The notes under the pieces are model-generated. The model was not told the origin of the DNA. It worked only from the letters and a program-made list of their open reading frames with translations, and made no database searches. Made by a program: the position numbers and the translations under genes. From Clostridium algifaecis (GTDB lineage: Bacteria; Bacillota; Clostridia; Clostridiales; Clostridiaceae), in assembly GCF_017874415.1 (NCBI RefSeq), contig NZ_JAGGLM010000019.1:1-44142 (forward strand): a stretch of DNA of 44,142 nt, in the 5' to 3' direction. Shown here one piece after another: positions 7,168-16,410 of the stretch; the stretch's first letter is position 1; each line of letters begins with the position of its first letter.

Positions 7168-9324
7168 TTGACTCAGGATGCATTGAAAGTGCTGAAAAAA
7201 TATTATGGATATGAGAGCTTTAGAGAATCCCAGGAAAATATAATAAATAGTATACTTGATAAAAAAGATACACTTGCAATAATGCCTACAGGGGGAGGAA
7301 AGTCTATATGCTATCAAATTCCGGCACTTCTATTTGACGGAATTACGATTGTAATTTCTCCTCTGATTTCACTTATGAAGGATCAGGTAGACAGTATAAG
7401 AGATTTAGGGATAAAGGCTGATTATATAAATAGTTCCTTGAATCAGAGTGAACTGTCATCCATAATATCAAAGCTAGAGCAAAACTCCATAAAAATCTTA
7501 TATATAGCTCCGGAGAGACTTGAATCTATGAATTTTTTCAGACTTGTGAAAAATATGTCCATATCACAGGTAGCTGTTGATGAGGCTCATTGTGTATCAC
7601 AATGGGGACATGATTTTAGAAGCAGCTACAGATACATATGGAAGTTCATAGAAAGTTTGAATAAAAGGCCGGTGGTTACAGCTTTTACAGCCACTGCTAC
7701 ACGGGAAGTCAGATCTGATATCATAAAACAGATAAGGTTAAGGGATCCTGCTGTATTTATATCCGGTTTTGATAGAAAGAACTTAAGAATAAATTGTTTA
7801 AAAATAGGTGATAGATTTTCTTATTTACTAAATTACATATTGGAAAATAAAGAACAAGCTGGTATAGTTTATGCTTCTACAAGAAAAGAAGTTGACAGCA
7901 TTTATGATAAACTTCTTAAAAATCATATATCTGTAGTTAAATATCATGCAGGATTATCCGATAATGAAAGGAAAAAGAATCAGGAGGATTTTGTATACGA
8001 TAGAGCAGATGTAATTGTTGCTACAAATGCTTTTGGAATGGGCATAGATAAATCCAATGTAAGATATGTAATCCATTATAATATACCAAGAAATATAGAA
8101 AGCTATTATCAAGAAATAGGCAGAGCGGGACGTGATGGTGAAAGCAGTGAATGCATACTTATGTTTGCTCCTCAGGATGTAATTACCCAGAAATATTTAA
8201 TAGAAACGAGTATACAATCAGAGGATAGGAAGCTAAATGAATATAAAAAACTTCAGCAGATGATAGATTTTGTCCATTATAATGGATGCCTTAGAAAATA
8301 TATTTTAAATTATTTTGGAGAAGAAGTAGAGTATGATGAATGTGGGAACTGCAGCAATTGCATAAGTGAAGGTGAATATGTAGATAAAACCATAGATGCT
8401 CAAAAGGTACTGTCATGTGTATATAGAATGAAAAGAGATTTTGGCGTAAATATGATAGTAGATGTCTTGAGGGGTTCATCTCAAAAAAAGATTATTCAAA
8501 ACAGATTTAATGAATTGTCTACCTATGGAATAATGAGAGAATATTCTAAAGTTGAGCTTTCTAATTTTATAAATACTCTTATAGCACAAGGACATATATC
8601 TTTAAAAGAGGGAGAATATCCTACAGTGATTTTGAATAATGAATCAATAAAGATTTTAAAGGGACAGGAAAAAGTTGTGCTGAAAGAGAAAATTAAGGCT
8701 AAGAAGATAAGTGTAAATAATGATCTCTTTGATGAGCTTAGAACTCTTAGAAGAGAGATAGCAAGTGAAGAGGAAGTACCTCCATATCTCGTATTTTCAG
8801 ATAGTACATTAAAAGAACTTAGCAGCAGATATCCATGTAAAGAAGATCAGATGCTTGATATATCAGGCGTAGGTGAGCTCAAGTTAAAAAAATATGGAAA
8901 AATGTTTTTGGATAAAATTAAGGATTATGTTGAAAAAAATAATATAAATGTAAACTGGGCATTTGAGAAAGAAAGTAATTCTTTTAAAAATGAAAGTAGA
9001 AAAAGTGATAAGCTTAGGACTCATGAGATAACTATAAACATGATTAAACAAAATATGGGAATACTGGAGATAGCAAAAAAACGCCATCTTACGATAGGTA
9101 CTATATTGACACATATTACAAAATACTTTGAAGAGGGAAAAAGTGAAAGTTTAAATGTAGATTTTCAAAATGTATTCAGTGAAGAAGAGGAAAAGACAGT
9201 ACTTTCAGCAGTAAAAAAAGTTGGAATTGAAAGATTATACCCAATTAAAGAATTGGTTCCTCAAGAGATAAACTATGATAAAATAAAAGCTGTGATAATT
9301 AAAAACTATGTTTTAGCCAGATAA
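7168..9324 (+). CDS. recQ: ATP-dependent DNA helicase RecQ
   Basis: A 3'-5' DNA helicase of recombination and replication repair. An N-terminal Q-like region (YYGYESFRESQ) precedes Walker A MPTGGGKS (39-46), Walker B DEAH (138-141) in DEAHCVSQWGHDFR, and motif VI QEIGRAGRDG. The RecQ zinc motif is visible in CLRKYILNYFGEE with DECGNCSNC. A winged-helix and HRDC region (SDSTLKELSSRYP) and a C-terminal HTH_40-like segment (ITINMIKQNMGILEIAKKR) follow, giving 718 residues, the longer firmicute form. The start is TTG 7168 after AGAGGTG. Only 23 bases separate it from the next gene. Confidence 0.96.
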   Translation: MTQDALKVLKKYYGYESFRESQENIINSILDKKDTLAIMPTGGGKSICYQIPALLFDGITIVISPLISLMKDQVDSIRDLGIKADYINSSLNQSELSSIISKLEQNSIKILYIAPERLESMNFFRLVKNMSISQVAVDEAHCVSQWGHDFRSSYRYIWKFIESLNKRPVVTAFTATATREVRSDIIKQIRLRDPAVFISGFDRKNLRINCLKIGDRFSYLLNYILENKEQAGIVYASTRKEVDSIYDKLLKNHISVVKYHAGLSDNERKKNQEDFVYDRADVIVATNAFGMGIDKSNVRYVIHYNIPRNIESYYQEIGRAGRDGESSECILMFAPQDVITQKYLIETSIQSEDRKLNEYKKLQQMIDFVHYNGCLRKYILNYFGEEVEYDECGNCSNCISEGEYVDKTIDAQKVLSCVYRMKRDFGVNMIVDVLRGSSQKKIIQNRFNELSTYGIMREYSKVELSNFINTLIAQGHISLKEGEYPTVILNNESIKILKGQEKVVLKEKIKAKKISVNNDLFDELRTLRREIASEEEVPPYLVFSDSTLKELSSRYPCKEDQMLDISGVGELKLKKYGKMFLDKIKDYVEKNNINVNWAFEKESNSFKNESRKSDKLRTHEITINMIKQNMGILEIAKKRHLTIGTILTHITKYFEEGKSESLNVDFQNVFSEEEEKTVLSAVKKVGIERLYPIKELVPQEINYDKIKAVIIKNYVLAR

Positions 9325-9347
9325 AATTAATTTTGGAGGTGTATAAA

Positions 9348-10247
9348 TTGAAGTTAATTACTTATTTAAAAGGTAAGGAAGAAAAAATAGGAGTTCTAAA
9401 ACAAAATTCTGTGGTTGATATAAAGTGTATATTAAAAAAAATGGGAGAAAAAAATCTACCTGAGAGTATGATAGATTTTATAAAGTATTCAGATGATTGT
9501 AAATTAAAAAAGATAGATGAATTTTTAAAGAATGAGGACATAGAGGCTGATTCTTTAGATTCTGTTAAAATTGAAGCACCTATACCTTATCCTGAAAGAA
9601 ATGTTTTTTGTCTCGGCAAGAACTATGTGGAGCATGCAAGAGAAGTAAAACTTACTAGAATAACTGGAACTGATATTCCAAAGCAGCCTATATATTTTAC
9701 TAAAGTTGCATCACCTGCTATTGGAAATGGAGATTTTGTAAAATTTTCTACAAAAGTCACAAAACAGGTGGACTATGAGGCTGAACTTGCGGTTATAATA
9801 GGAAAAGAAGGAATAAACATAAAAGCTGAAGAAGCAGAAGACTATATATTTGGTTATACTATAATAAATGATGTTTCAGCAAGAGATCTTCAGGGAAAAC
9901 ATGTGCAGTGGTTTAAGGGAAAAAGTTTGGATACATTTTGTCCAATGGGACCATGTATAGTAAATAAAAGCGATATACCTTTTCCTGTGGAGCTTAACAT
10001 AGGATGCAAGGTAAATGGAGAGGTAAGACAGAAATCCAATACTAAAAAACTTATTTTTGATATACCTTATATAATAAGTGATTTGTCAAAAGGTCTTACA
10101 TTAAAACCTGGAGATATAATATCTACAGGCACACCAAATGGTGTTGGAATGGGATTTAACCCTATAAAAATTCTCAAAAATGGTGATGTGGTAGAATGTT
10201 TTATTGAAGGAATAGGAACTTTAACAAATAAAATTTTGGAGATTTAG
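9348..10247 (+). CDS. Fumarylacetoacetate hydrolase (FAH) family protein
   Basis: An enzyme of the FAH superfamily, which hydrolyses, decarboxylates or tautomerises acylpyruvate-like compounds. Visible motifs are FCLGKNYVEHARE, DYEAELAVIIGK, YTIINDVSARDLQ, WFKGKSLDTFCPMGP and GDIISTGTPNGVGMG, which together contain the expected metal ligands. An upstream in-frame TTG at 9333 overlaps the GGAGGTG ribosome site at 9335-9341; TTG 9348 is correctly spaced, giving 299 residues. It probably shares the recQ transcript and is followed by a terminator. The physiological substrate cannot be told; oxaloacetate tautomerase/decarboxylase-type activity is one possibility known in the family. Confidence 0.85.
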   Translation: MKLITYLKGKEEKIGVLKQNSVVDIKCILKKMGEKNLPESMIDFIKYSDDCKLKKIDEFLKNEDIEADSLDSVKIEAPIPYPERNVFCLGKNYVEHAREVKLTRITGTDIPKQPIYFTKVASPAIGNGDFVKFSTKVTKQVDYEAELAVIIGKEGINIKAEEAEDYIFGYTIINDVSARDLQGKHVQWFKGKSLDTFCPMGPCIVNKSDIPFPVELNIGCKVNGEVRQKSNTKKLIFDIPYIISDLSKGLTLKPGDIISTGTPNGVGMGFNPIKILKNGDVVECFIEGIGTLTNKILEI

Positions 10248-10249
10248 GC

Positions 10250-10274
10250 TGCAGCGTTAAGCTGCACTTTTTTT
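10250..10274 (+). terminator. Terminator of the recQ-FAH unit
   Basis: TGCAGC (10250-10255) and GCTGCA (10261-10266) flank a 5-base loop and precede a seven-T run. The stretch from here to the argF promoter (10275-10446) is AT-rich with no supported gene. Confidence 0.88.
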
Positions 10275-10446
10275 ATAGAAAAAATTATTTTATATGAATA
10301 TTTATTATTTTTTACAGGCAAATGTATAAAAAATTTTACTATAATACCAATCTGCATATTAATAAGCATATCTGAAGTATTACAAGTAAAATAGCCGTAA
10401 TAAGCAATTATTGAGTTTAAAAATTAAAAATATATTTTAAAATCGT

Positions 10447-10476
10447 ATTGAATTTTTATGAATATAAATGTATAAT
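10447..10476 (+). promoter_or_regulatory. argF-carAB promoter with overlapping ARG box
   Basis: The -35 TTGAAT (10448-10453) and -10 TATAAT (10471-10476) are 17 bases apart. The -35 is embedded in ATTGAATTTTTATGAATA (10447-10464), whose first 13 bases match the reverse complement of the Bacillus ARG-box consensus as I recall it (CATGAATAAAAATTCAAT). An ArgR dimer here would block the promoter when arginine is abundant. The 5' leader to argF is about 70 bases with no obvious riboswitch. Confidence 0.72.
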
Positions 10477-10553
10477 TATAAAATATATTATAACTTATTA
10501 AAAAAATAATAGGAACTTGTTTATATAAATAATAATTTTGGAGGTAATACATT

Positions 10554-11558
10554 ATGAATTTTCAAGGAAAAAGCTTTTTAACATTAAAAGATTTTACAGC
10601 GGAGGAAATTGAATTTTTCTTGGATTTAGCAAGTAAGTTAAAAATAGAAAAGAAAAGTGGCAAACAGAAGAAAAGGTTGCAGGATAAAAATATAGCACTT
10701 ATATTTGAAAAACAATCACTAAGAACAAGATGTTCCTTTGAAGTAGGTGCACATGACATGGGGGCACAGGTAACTTATATAAATTCATCCGAGTGTCATA
10801 TTGGAAATGAAGAAGCACTAAAGGATACTGCAAGGGTGCTCGGGAGAATGTTTGACGCTATAGAATATAGAGGATTTTCACAGAGAAATGTAGAAACACT
10901 TGCAAAATATTCAAAACTGCCTGTTTGGAACGGACTTACAGATGAGGATCATCCAACACAGGTACTTGCAGATTTTTTGACTATAAAAGAACATATAGTC
11001 AAACCATTAAATAAAGTGAATTTCGTATATATAGGTGATGGCAGAAATAATATGGCCAATGCTCTTATGATAGGAGCTTCTAAGATGGGTATGAACTTTA
11101 AAATAATTACTCCAAAAGAGCTCTTTCCTGATTCTAATTTAGTTGCAGAATGCAAGAATATAGCTAAAAGTTCTGGAGGAAATATCACTATTAGTGAAGA
11201 AATATATGAAAATGTTAAAAATGCAGATGTCATATATACGGATGTATGGCTTTCTATGGGAGAAAGTGATGATTTGTGGAAGTCAAGAATAGATCTTCTT
11301 ATGCCATATCAGGTAAATAAAAAATTAATTGAGGCTTGTGAAAATAAAAAAGTTAAATTCATGCACTGTCTTCCAGCCTTTCACAATAAGGATACAGGAA
11401 TTGGAAAAGACATATATGAAAAATTTGGTCTTTCAGCTATCGAAGTTACAGATGAAGTATTTGAAGGAGAAAATTCTATAGTGTTTGATGAAGCTGAAAA
11501 CAGACTCCATACTATAAAAGCAGTTATGGTTGCAACTTTAGGATTTGACAATATTTAG
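10554..11558 (+). CDS. argF: Ornithine carbamoyltransferase
   Basis: Transfers the carbamoyl group of carbamoyl phosphate to ornithine, giving citrulline for arginine synthesis. The 334-residue protein has the ornithine-specific pattern: [40 protein letters not shown] (133-136), WLSMGE, HCLP (271-274) and [16 protein letters not shown]. The carbamoyl-phosphate loop, usually STRTR, reads SLRTR (55-59), so the second residue is Leu rather than Thr; both arginines and Thr58 are kept. GGAGG precedes the ATG. It is followed 14 bases later by carA, placing carbamoyl-phosphate synthesis in the arginine rather than the pyrimidine branch. A catabolic role is less likely because arcA and arcC are absent. 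Confidence 0.93.
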   Translation: MNFQGKSFLTLKDFTAEEIEFFLDLASKLKIEKKSGKQKKRLQDKNIALIFEKQSLRTRCSFEVGAHDMGAQVTYINSSECHIGNEEALKDTARVLGRMFDAIEYRGFSQRNVETLAKYSKLPVWNGLTDEDHPTQVLADFLTIKEHIVKPLNKVNFVYIGDGRNNMANALMIGASKMGMNFKIITPKELFPDSNLVAECKNIAKSSGGNITISEEIYENVKNADVIYTDVWLSMGESDDLWKSRIDLLMPYQVNKKLIEACENKKVKFMHCLPAFHNKDTGIGKDIYEKFGLSAIEVTDEVFEGENSIVFDEAENRLHTIKAVMVATLGFDNI

Positions 11559-11572
11559 AAAGAAGGTATACT

Positions 11573-12640
11573 ATGAATTCTATTTTATATTTGGAAGACG
11601 GAACTGTATTTATGGGGGAGGCCATAGGTAAAGTAGGCATAACTGTAGGAGAATTGGTTTTTAATACATCAATGACAGGATATCAGGAAATACTTACAGA
11701 CCCATCCTATAGTGGGCAGGTAATAAATATGTGTTATCCTTATATAGGAAATTATGGAATCGACCACAAAGTAAACCAGTCGGATAAAATTCAGGCAAAA
11801 GGGATAGTAGTTAAGAATAGGTATAACAACACCTCTCATTATTTAAGTGAGGACAGCTTTGAAAATTTTCTTCTAAGAAATGACATAGTTGGAATAAGCG
11901 GTGTTGACACAAGAAGTGTGACTAAAAAGATAAGATCCCACGGTACTATGAAATGTGTAATATGCAGCGAAAATGAGTCTATATATGAAATAAAAGAATT
12001 ATTAAATTCATATAAATATACCAATTTAGTAGAAGAGGTCAGTACAAAAACTGTAAAACATATAAAAGGCAGCGGACCAAAGGTGGCTGTTTTGGATTTT
12101 GGAGCCAAAAGAAATATAATAAGAAATTTGATGAATAGGAATTGTGATATAACTATTTTCCCATATGATACTAAGTATGATAATATCATGGATATAAATC
12201 CAGATGGAATATTGCTTGGAAATGGACCTGGAAATCCTAAAGATTTAGAAAAAATAATGCCTGATATAAAAAAAATTATAACAAGTAGGATACCTGTATT
12301 TGGAATATGCCTTGGGCATCAACTTATTTCCCTTGCATTTGGCGGAGATACGTACAAAATGAAATTTGGACATAGAGGTGGAAATCATGGTGTATATGAT
12401 AGAGATATGGATAAAGCCTTTATAACTTCTCAAAATCATGGATATGCAGTTAAGGAGAACAGTCTTAATAAAAAAGATATTGTAGTAACTCATATAAATT
12501 TAAATGATAATACAGTAGAGGGAATAAGACATAAGAGCTTACCTGTATTTACAGTACAGTTTCATCCAGAAGGTTGTCCAGGACCAACTGATACAGCATA
12601 TTTATTCGATAAATTTTTAAAATTCATGACTTTAGTATAA
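11573..12640 (+). CDS. carA: Carbamoyl-phosphate synthase small (glutaminase) subunit
   Basis: Hydrolyses glutamine and channels ammonia to the large subunit. The N-terminal CPSase domain has FNTSMTGYQEILTDPSY; the C-terminal class I amidotransferase domain has the nucleophile Cys246 in FGICLGHQL and the catalytic His331 and Glu333 in FHPEG. Length is 355, normal. AGAAGGT precedes the ATG. It is sandwiched between argF and carB, with 14 and 21 bases between genes, so the synthase should be arginine-regulated; the organism may also have a separate pyrimidine-linked copy. Confidence 0.96.
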   Translation: MNSILYLEDGTVFMGEAIGKVGITVGELVFNTSMTGYQEILTDPSYSGQVINMCYPYIGNYGIDHKVNQSDKIQAKGIVVKNRYNNTSHYLSEDSFENFLLRNDIVGISGVDTRSVTKKIRSHGTMKCVICSENESIYEIKELLNSYKYTNLVEEVSTKTVKHIKGSGPKVAVLDFGAKRNIIRNLMNRNCDITIFPYDTKYDNIMDINPDGILLGNGPGNPKDLEKIMPDIKKIITSRIPVFGICLGHQLISLAFGGDTYKMKFGHRGGNHGVYDRDMDKAFITSQNHGYAVKENSLNKKDIVVTHINLNDNTVEGIRHKSLPVFTVQFHPEGCPGPTDTAYLFDKFLKFMTLV

Positions 12641-12661
12641 ATAACGAGGAGAAGTGATAAA

Positions 12662-15600
12662 ATGCCATTACGAGATAGCTTGAAAAAAATTTTGATTATA
12701 GGCTCGGGTCCTATAATAATAGGTCAGGCTGCGGAATTTGACTATTCTGGAACACAAGCATGTGAAGCTATAAAAACAGAAGGTATAGAAACTGTACTTA
12801 TAAACAGTAATCCTGCAACTATAATGACAGATAAAAATATAGCAGATAAAACTTATATAGAACCACTTACAGTTGAAGCTGTAGAAGAAGTAATTAAAAG
12901 AGAGAGACCGGATGGAATACTTGCTGGCTTCGGAGGACAGACTGCACTTAATTTGGCTATGGAACTTGATAGACTCGGAATACTTGAAAAATATAATGTG
13001 GAGCTTTTGGGAATAAAAACAGAATCCATAAAAAATGCTGAGGATAGAGAAAGTTTTAAAAATTTAATGGAAACTATAGGAGAGCCTATAGCAACAAGTG
13101 CAATTGCTACAAATCTGGATGAATGCAAAAAATTTCTAGATAAAGTAAGTCTTCCAATCATAATAAGACCTGCATATACCTTAGGCGGAACAGGTGGAGG
13201 CATTGCAGAGAGTTATGAAGAATACATGGAAATATGTGAAAATGGTCTTGAACAAAGTCCTATACATCAGATATTAGTCGAGCAAAGTGTAGCCGGATGG
13301 AAAGAAATTGAATATGAAATAATGAGAGATAAAAAAGATAACTGTATGGTTGTGTGCAATATGGAAAATATTGATGCTGTTGGAATTCATACAGGAGACA
13401 GCATAGTAGTGGCACCATCACAGACATTAAATGATAAAGAATATCAGATGTTAAGACGTTCTGCACTAAAGATAATAAGAACCCTTAAAATAGAAGGGGG
13501 CTGCAATGTACAGTTTGCACTTGATCCTAATAGTAATAATTATATAGTAATCGAGGTAAATCCAAGAGTAAGTAGATCCAGTGCCCTTGCATCAAAAGCA
13601 GCAGGGTATCCAATAGCAAAGATTGCAGCAAAAATTGCAATTGGTTATTCTCTGGATGAACTTAAAAACTATGTAACGGGAAATTCAAGTGCATTATTCG
13701 AACCTGCACTGGATTATTGTGTAGTCAAAATACCAAAATGGCCTTTTGATAAATTCAAAAAAGCGGAGAGAACTTTGAAGACTCAGATGAAGGCTACAGG
13801 TGAAGTCATGGCTATAGATAGAAGCTTTGAAAGCGCACTTTTAAAAGCGGTTATAAGCCTTGAAGGAAAGATTATAGGCTTAAAGCTTGATAAGCTTGAA
13901 AAACTCAGCATGGATGGCATAATTAAAAAGTTAAAATTGCAAGATGACGAAAGAATATTTGCTGTAGCTGAGGCTCTCAGAAAAAAAATGAGCATAGATG
14001 AAATTCATAATATAACTAAAATAGACAAATGGTTTATAAGCGGCATAAAAAATATAGTGGATATGGAAAACAAGCTTCTTAAAAGTGTGCCTGGTGTGGA
14101 TCTAATTCAGCAGGCTGAACTCATGGGATTTACTGATGAATATATATGCAAGCTTATAGGTATAAAGCTTGATGATTTAAAAAAGCTTAGGGAAGTAAAT
14201 GGTATAAAGCCAGTATACAAGATGGTAGATACCTGCAGCGGAGAATTTGAGGCTAAAACTTCATATTACTATTCCTGTTTTGATCTTGAAAGCGATAATG
14301 TGGTTTCAAATAATGAAAAAATACTAGTTATAGGTTCAGGACCTATAAGGATAGGTCAGGGAATTGAATTTGACTACTGCTGTGTAAATGGAGTCTGGGC
14401 AATAAAAAAAGCAGGAAGGGAAGCTATTATAATAAACAATAATCCCGAAACTGTAAGTACGGATTTTGATACTTCCGACAAGTTGTATTTTGATCCTCTT
14501 TATATAGACGACGTAATGAACGTAATAAATGAAGAAGGGGTAGAAGGTGTAATAGTACAATTTGGAGGACAGACAGCACTTAATCTTGCTAAAAAATTAA
14601 ATGATAGAGGAGTTAATCTTCTTGGAACTTCTTTTGAATCAATTGACCTGGCTGAGGATAGAGAAAAATTTAGAATACTTCTAAAAAAATTAAATATAAA
14701 TTCACCTATAGGAGGTTCTGTAACAAGTATTGAAGAAGCTTATGAGCTTGTTCGTGAAATAGGATATCCGGTTATTGTAAGACCTTCGTATGTAATAGGC
14801 GGCAGGGCAATGAAGGTCGTATATAATGACAGTGAATTATCTAGATATCTTAAAGAAGCAGTAAATTTATCCAAAGAATATCCTGTACTTGTTGACAAGT
14901 ATATAATTGGAAAGGAAATTGAAGTAGATGCAATTTCAGATGGTAAAGATCTTATAATTCCAGGAATAATGGAGCATGTTGAAAAGACAGGAGTACATTC
15001 AGGAGATAGTATGGCAGTTTATCCAACATTTGATCTTGAAGATGATGTACTTCAAAAAATAGAAGAATATACAGTTAAAATAGCAAGAGCATTAAATGTA
15101 AAAGGACTTCTAAATGTTCAATATGCGTATGATGGAGAAAAAGTATATGTAATAGAGGTAAATCCAAGAGCATCAAGGACAGTTCCTATTTTGAGCAAGG
15201 TTACAGATATACCTATGATAAAGATAGCTGTTGATATCATGCTTGGTAAAAAAATAAAAGATTTTGGATATGAGCAAAATATGTATAAAAAGAGTAAAAT
15301 ATTTGCAGTTAAAATGCCTGTATTCTCAAGCAATAAATTACCTGGAGTTGATGTCGCACTTGGACCTGAAATGAAATCTACAGGTGAAGTACTTGGTGTA
15401 GATTTTGTAAAAGATAATGCTGTATATAAGGCATTCAAGGCAGCGGGAATCAATATATTGAAAAGCGGAAATGTTTATGTTTCAGTAAATGATGTAGATA
15501 AAAAGGAAGCAGTTACTGTAGTTAAAAAATATGAATCTTTAGGTTTTAATATTTTTGCATCTTCGGGTACCTATGAATTTTTAAGGAATAATGGAGTAGT

Positions 15601-15850
15601 ATGCAAAGAACTTAGCATAAAAGATGCAATAGAAGATCTAAAGAAAAAGGAGATAGATATAGTAATAAATACTCCGACTGTAGGTTACATTAGTGGCACA
15701 CCTGGCTTTGATTTGAGATATACTGCACTTGTACACGACAGACTTATATTTACATGTTTGAACACGGCGGATATATATACATCATCTGTGATTTTGAAAA
15801 AGAATGGTACAAAAATACAATATAAATCCATGGCAGAATATTTAGGATAA
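12662..15850 (+). CDS. carB: Carbamoyl-phosphate synthase large subunit
   Basis: Makes carbamoyl phosphate from bicarbonate, ammonia and two ATP. The 1062-residue protein shows the internal duplication: the first half starts with KILIIGSGPIIIGQAAEFDYSG and the second (about residue 555) with KILVIGSGPIRIGQGIEFDY. Each has an ATP-grasp domain (IIRPAYTLGGTGGG; VIVRPSYVIGGRAM) with EVNPR motifs. The C-terminal methylglyoxal-synthase-like allosteric domain (about 930-1062) has GFNIFASSGTYEFLRNNG. GAGGAG places the ATG at 12662. It is the last gene of the argF unit; no strong hairpin follows it before the next promoter. Confidence 0.97.
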   Translation: MPLRDSLKKILIIGSGPIIIGQAAEFDYSGTQACEAIKTEGIETVLINSNPATIMTDKNIADKTYIEPLTVEAVEEVIKRERPDGILAGFGGQTALNLAMELDRLGILEKYNVELLGIKTESIKNAEDRESFKNLMETIGEPIATSAIATNLDECKKFLDKVSLPIIIRPAYTLGGTGGGIAESYEEYMEICENGLEQSPIHQILVEQSVAGWKEIEYEIMRDKKDNCMVVCNMENIDAVGIHTGDSIVVAPSQTLNDKEYQMLRRSALKIIRTLKIEGGCNVQFALDPNSNNYIVIEVNPRVSRSSALASKAAGYPIAKIAAKIAIGYSLDELKNYVTGNSSALFEPALDYCVVKIPKWPFDKFKKAERTLKTQMKATGEVMAIDRSFESALLKAVISLEGKIIGLKLDKLEKLSMDGIIKKLKLQDDERIFAVAEALRKKMSIDEIHNITKIDKWFISGIKNIVDMENKLLKSVPGVDLIQQAELMGFTDEYICKLIGIKLDDLKKLREVNGIKPVYKMVDTCSGEFEAKTSYYYSCFDLESDNVVSNNEKILVIGSGPIRIGQGIEFDYCCVNGVWAIKKAGREAIIINNNPETVSTDFDTSDKLYFDPLYIDDVMNVINEEGVEGVIVQFGGQTALNLAKKLNDRGVNLLGTSFESIDLAEDREKFRILLKKLNINSPIGGSVTSIEEAYELVREIGYPVIVRPSYVIGGRAMKVVYNDSELSRYLKEAVNLSKEYPVLVDKYIIGKEIEVDAISDGKDLIIPGIMEHVEKTGVHSGDSMAVYPTFDLEDDVLQKIEEYTVKIARALNVKGLLNVQYAYDGEKVYVIEVNPRASRTVPILSKVTDIPMIKIAVDIMLGKKIKDFGYEQNMYKKSKIFAVKMPVFSSNKLPGVDVALGPEMKSTGEVLGVDFVKDNAVYKAFKAAGINILKSGNVYVSVNDVDKKEAVTVVKKYESLGFNIFASSGTYEFLRNNGVVCKELSIKDAIEDLKKKEIDIVINTPTVGYISGTPGFDLRYTALVHDRLIFTCLNTADIYTSSVILKKNGTKIQYKSMAEYLG

Positions 15851-15876
15851 AGATACAAAAATTTAAAATTATATTG

Positions 15877-15905
15877 TTGACAAATTAAGTTTTAAAAAGT
15901 ATAAT
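15877..15905 (+). promoter_or_regulatory. Consensus sigma-A promoter of the sulfate assimilation operon
   Basis: A perfect TTGACA (15877-15882) and a perfect TATAAT (15900-15905) are separated by exactly 17 bases, the strongest promoter visible in the window. Transcription should begin near 15912, about 500 bases before cysC, and runs through the T-box and SAM riboswitch. So strong a promoter suggests that control lies mainly in attenuation. Confidence 0.88.
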
Positions 15906-15934
15906 TAGGACAATGTTAATTTAATAAATTAATA

Positions 15935-16184
15935 CTATGACTAAGAGAAGTATATTATGGAGTCTTTAAGAGAGAAATCTTATTTGGTGGAAAAGATTTT
16001 AAGATTAAGTAATAGAAATTGCACTTAAGAGTACTTAAGCTGAAATTAGTAGGTTTATGCGGAGACGTTCGTTAAAGCGTTATAATATATATGAGTTGTT
16101 GCATGAAGATGTATTTATATGCAATAAACAGAGTGGAATCGTGGAAATACTTCTGCCTCTGTAAAGAGGACAGGAGTGTTTTTT
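15935..16184 (+). ncRNA. Cysteine T-box leader with its terminator
   Basis: T-box landmarks are in order: AGAGAG and TTGGTGGAAAAG of stem I (about 15970-15994), a specifier TGC (16020-16022, Cys) in GAAATTGCACTT, and the T-box AGAGTGGAATCGTGG (16131-16145). The bulge TGGA (16134-16137) complements UCCA, the acceptor end of tRNA-Cys with discriminator U. CAGAG (16129-16133) can pair with CTCTG (16157-16161) as antiterminator. The competing terminator joins 16150-16160 to 16165-16176, then six T (16179-16184). Uncharged tRNA-Cys should allow read-through. The 5' edge is approximate. Confidence 0.88.
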
Positions 16185-16202
16185 GTATATATTAGATTAT
16201 AT

Positions 16203-16311
16203 TCTTATCAAGAGAGGTGGAGGGACTGGCCCAATGAAACCCGACAACCGGCATTCTCATTCGAATGTATCGGTGTTAATTCCTACGGAATAATTTTTCG
16301 AAAGATAAGAA
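16203..16311 (+). ncRNA. SAM-I (S-box) riboswitch aptamer
   Basis: The S-box core is nearly canonical: TTCTTATCAAGAGAGGTGGA, GGGACTGGCCCAATGAAACC, CGACAACC, then GGTGTTAATTCCTAC and GAAAGATAAGA closing P1 with the 5' TTCTTATC. It lies only about 20 bases after the T-box terminator in the same transcript. SAM binding should stabilise P1 and favour the downstream terminator, switching the sulfur operon off. Confidence 0.96.
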
Positions 16312-16384
16312 AAACCGGTCAGTTGGATAATATTATTTTTGTAACCAGAAGCCGTTTTTCTTATTATAGAAAAACGGCTTTAAA
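16305..16384 (+). terminator. SAM riboswitch antiterminator/terminator switch
   Basis: AAGCCGTTTTTCT (16349-16361) pairs with AGAAAAACGGCTT (16368-16380), the terminator. Alternatively ATAAGAAAAAC (16305-16315), which includes the 3' strand of aptamer P1, pairs with GTTTTTCTTAT (16354-16364). The two are mutually exclusive, as expected of an S-box. The T run after the terminator is short (TTT, then AAATTTT), so termination may be imperfect. Confidence 0.85.
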
Positions 16385-16410
16385 TTTTGGAAAATATGGG
16401 AGGTTATTAT

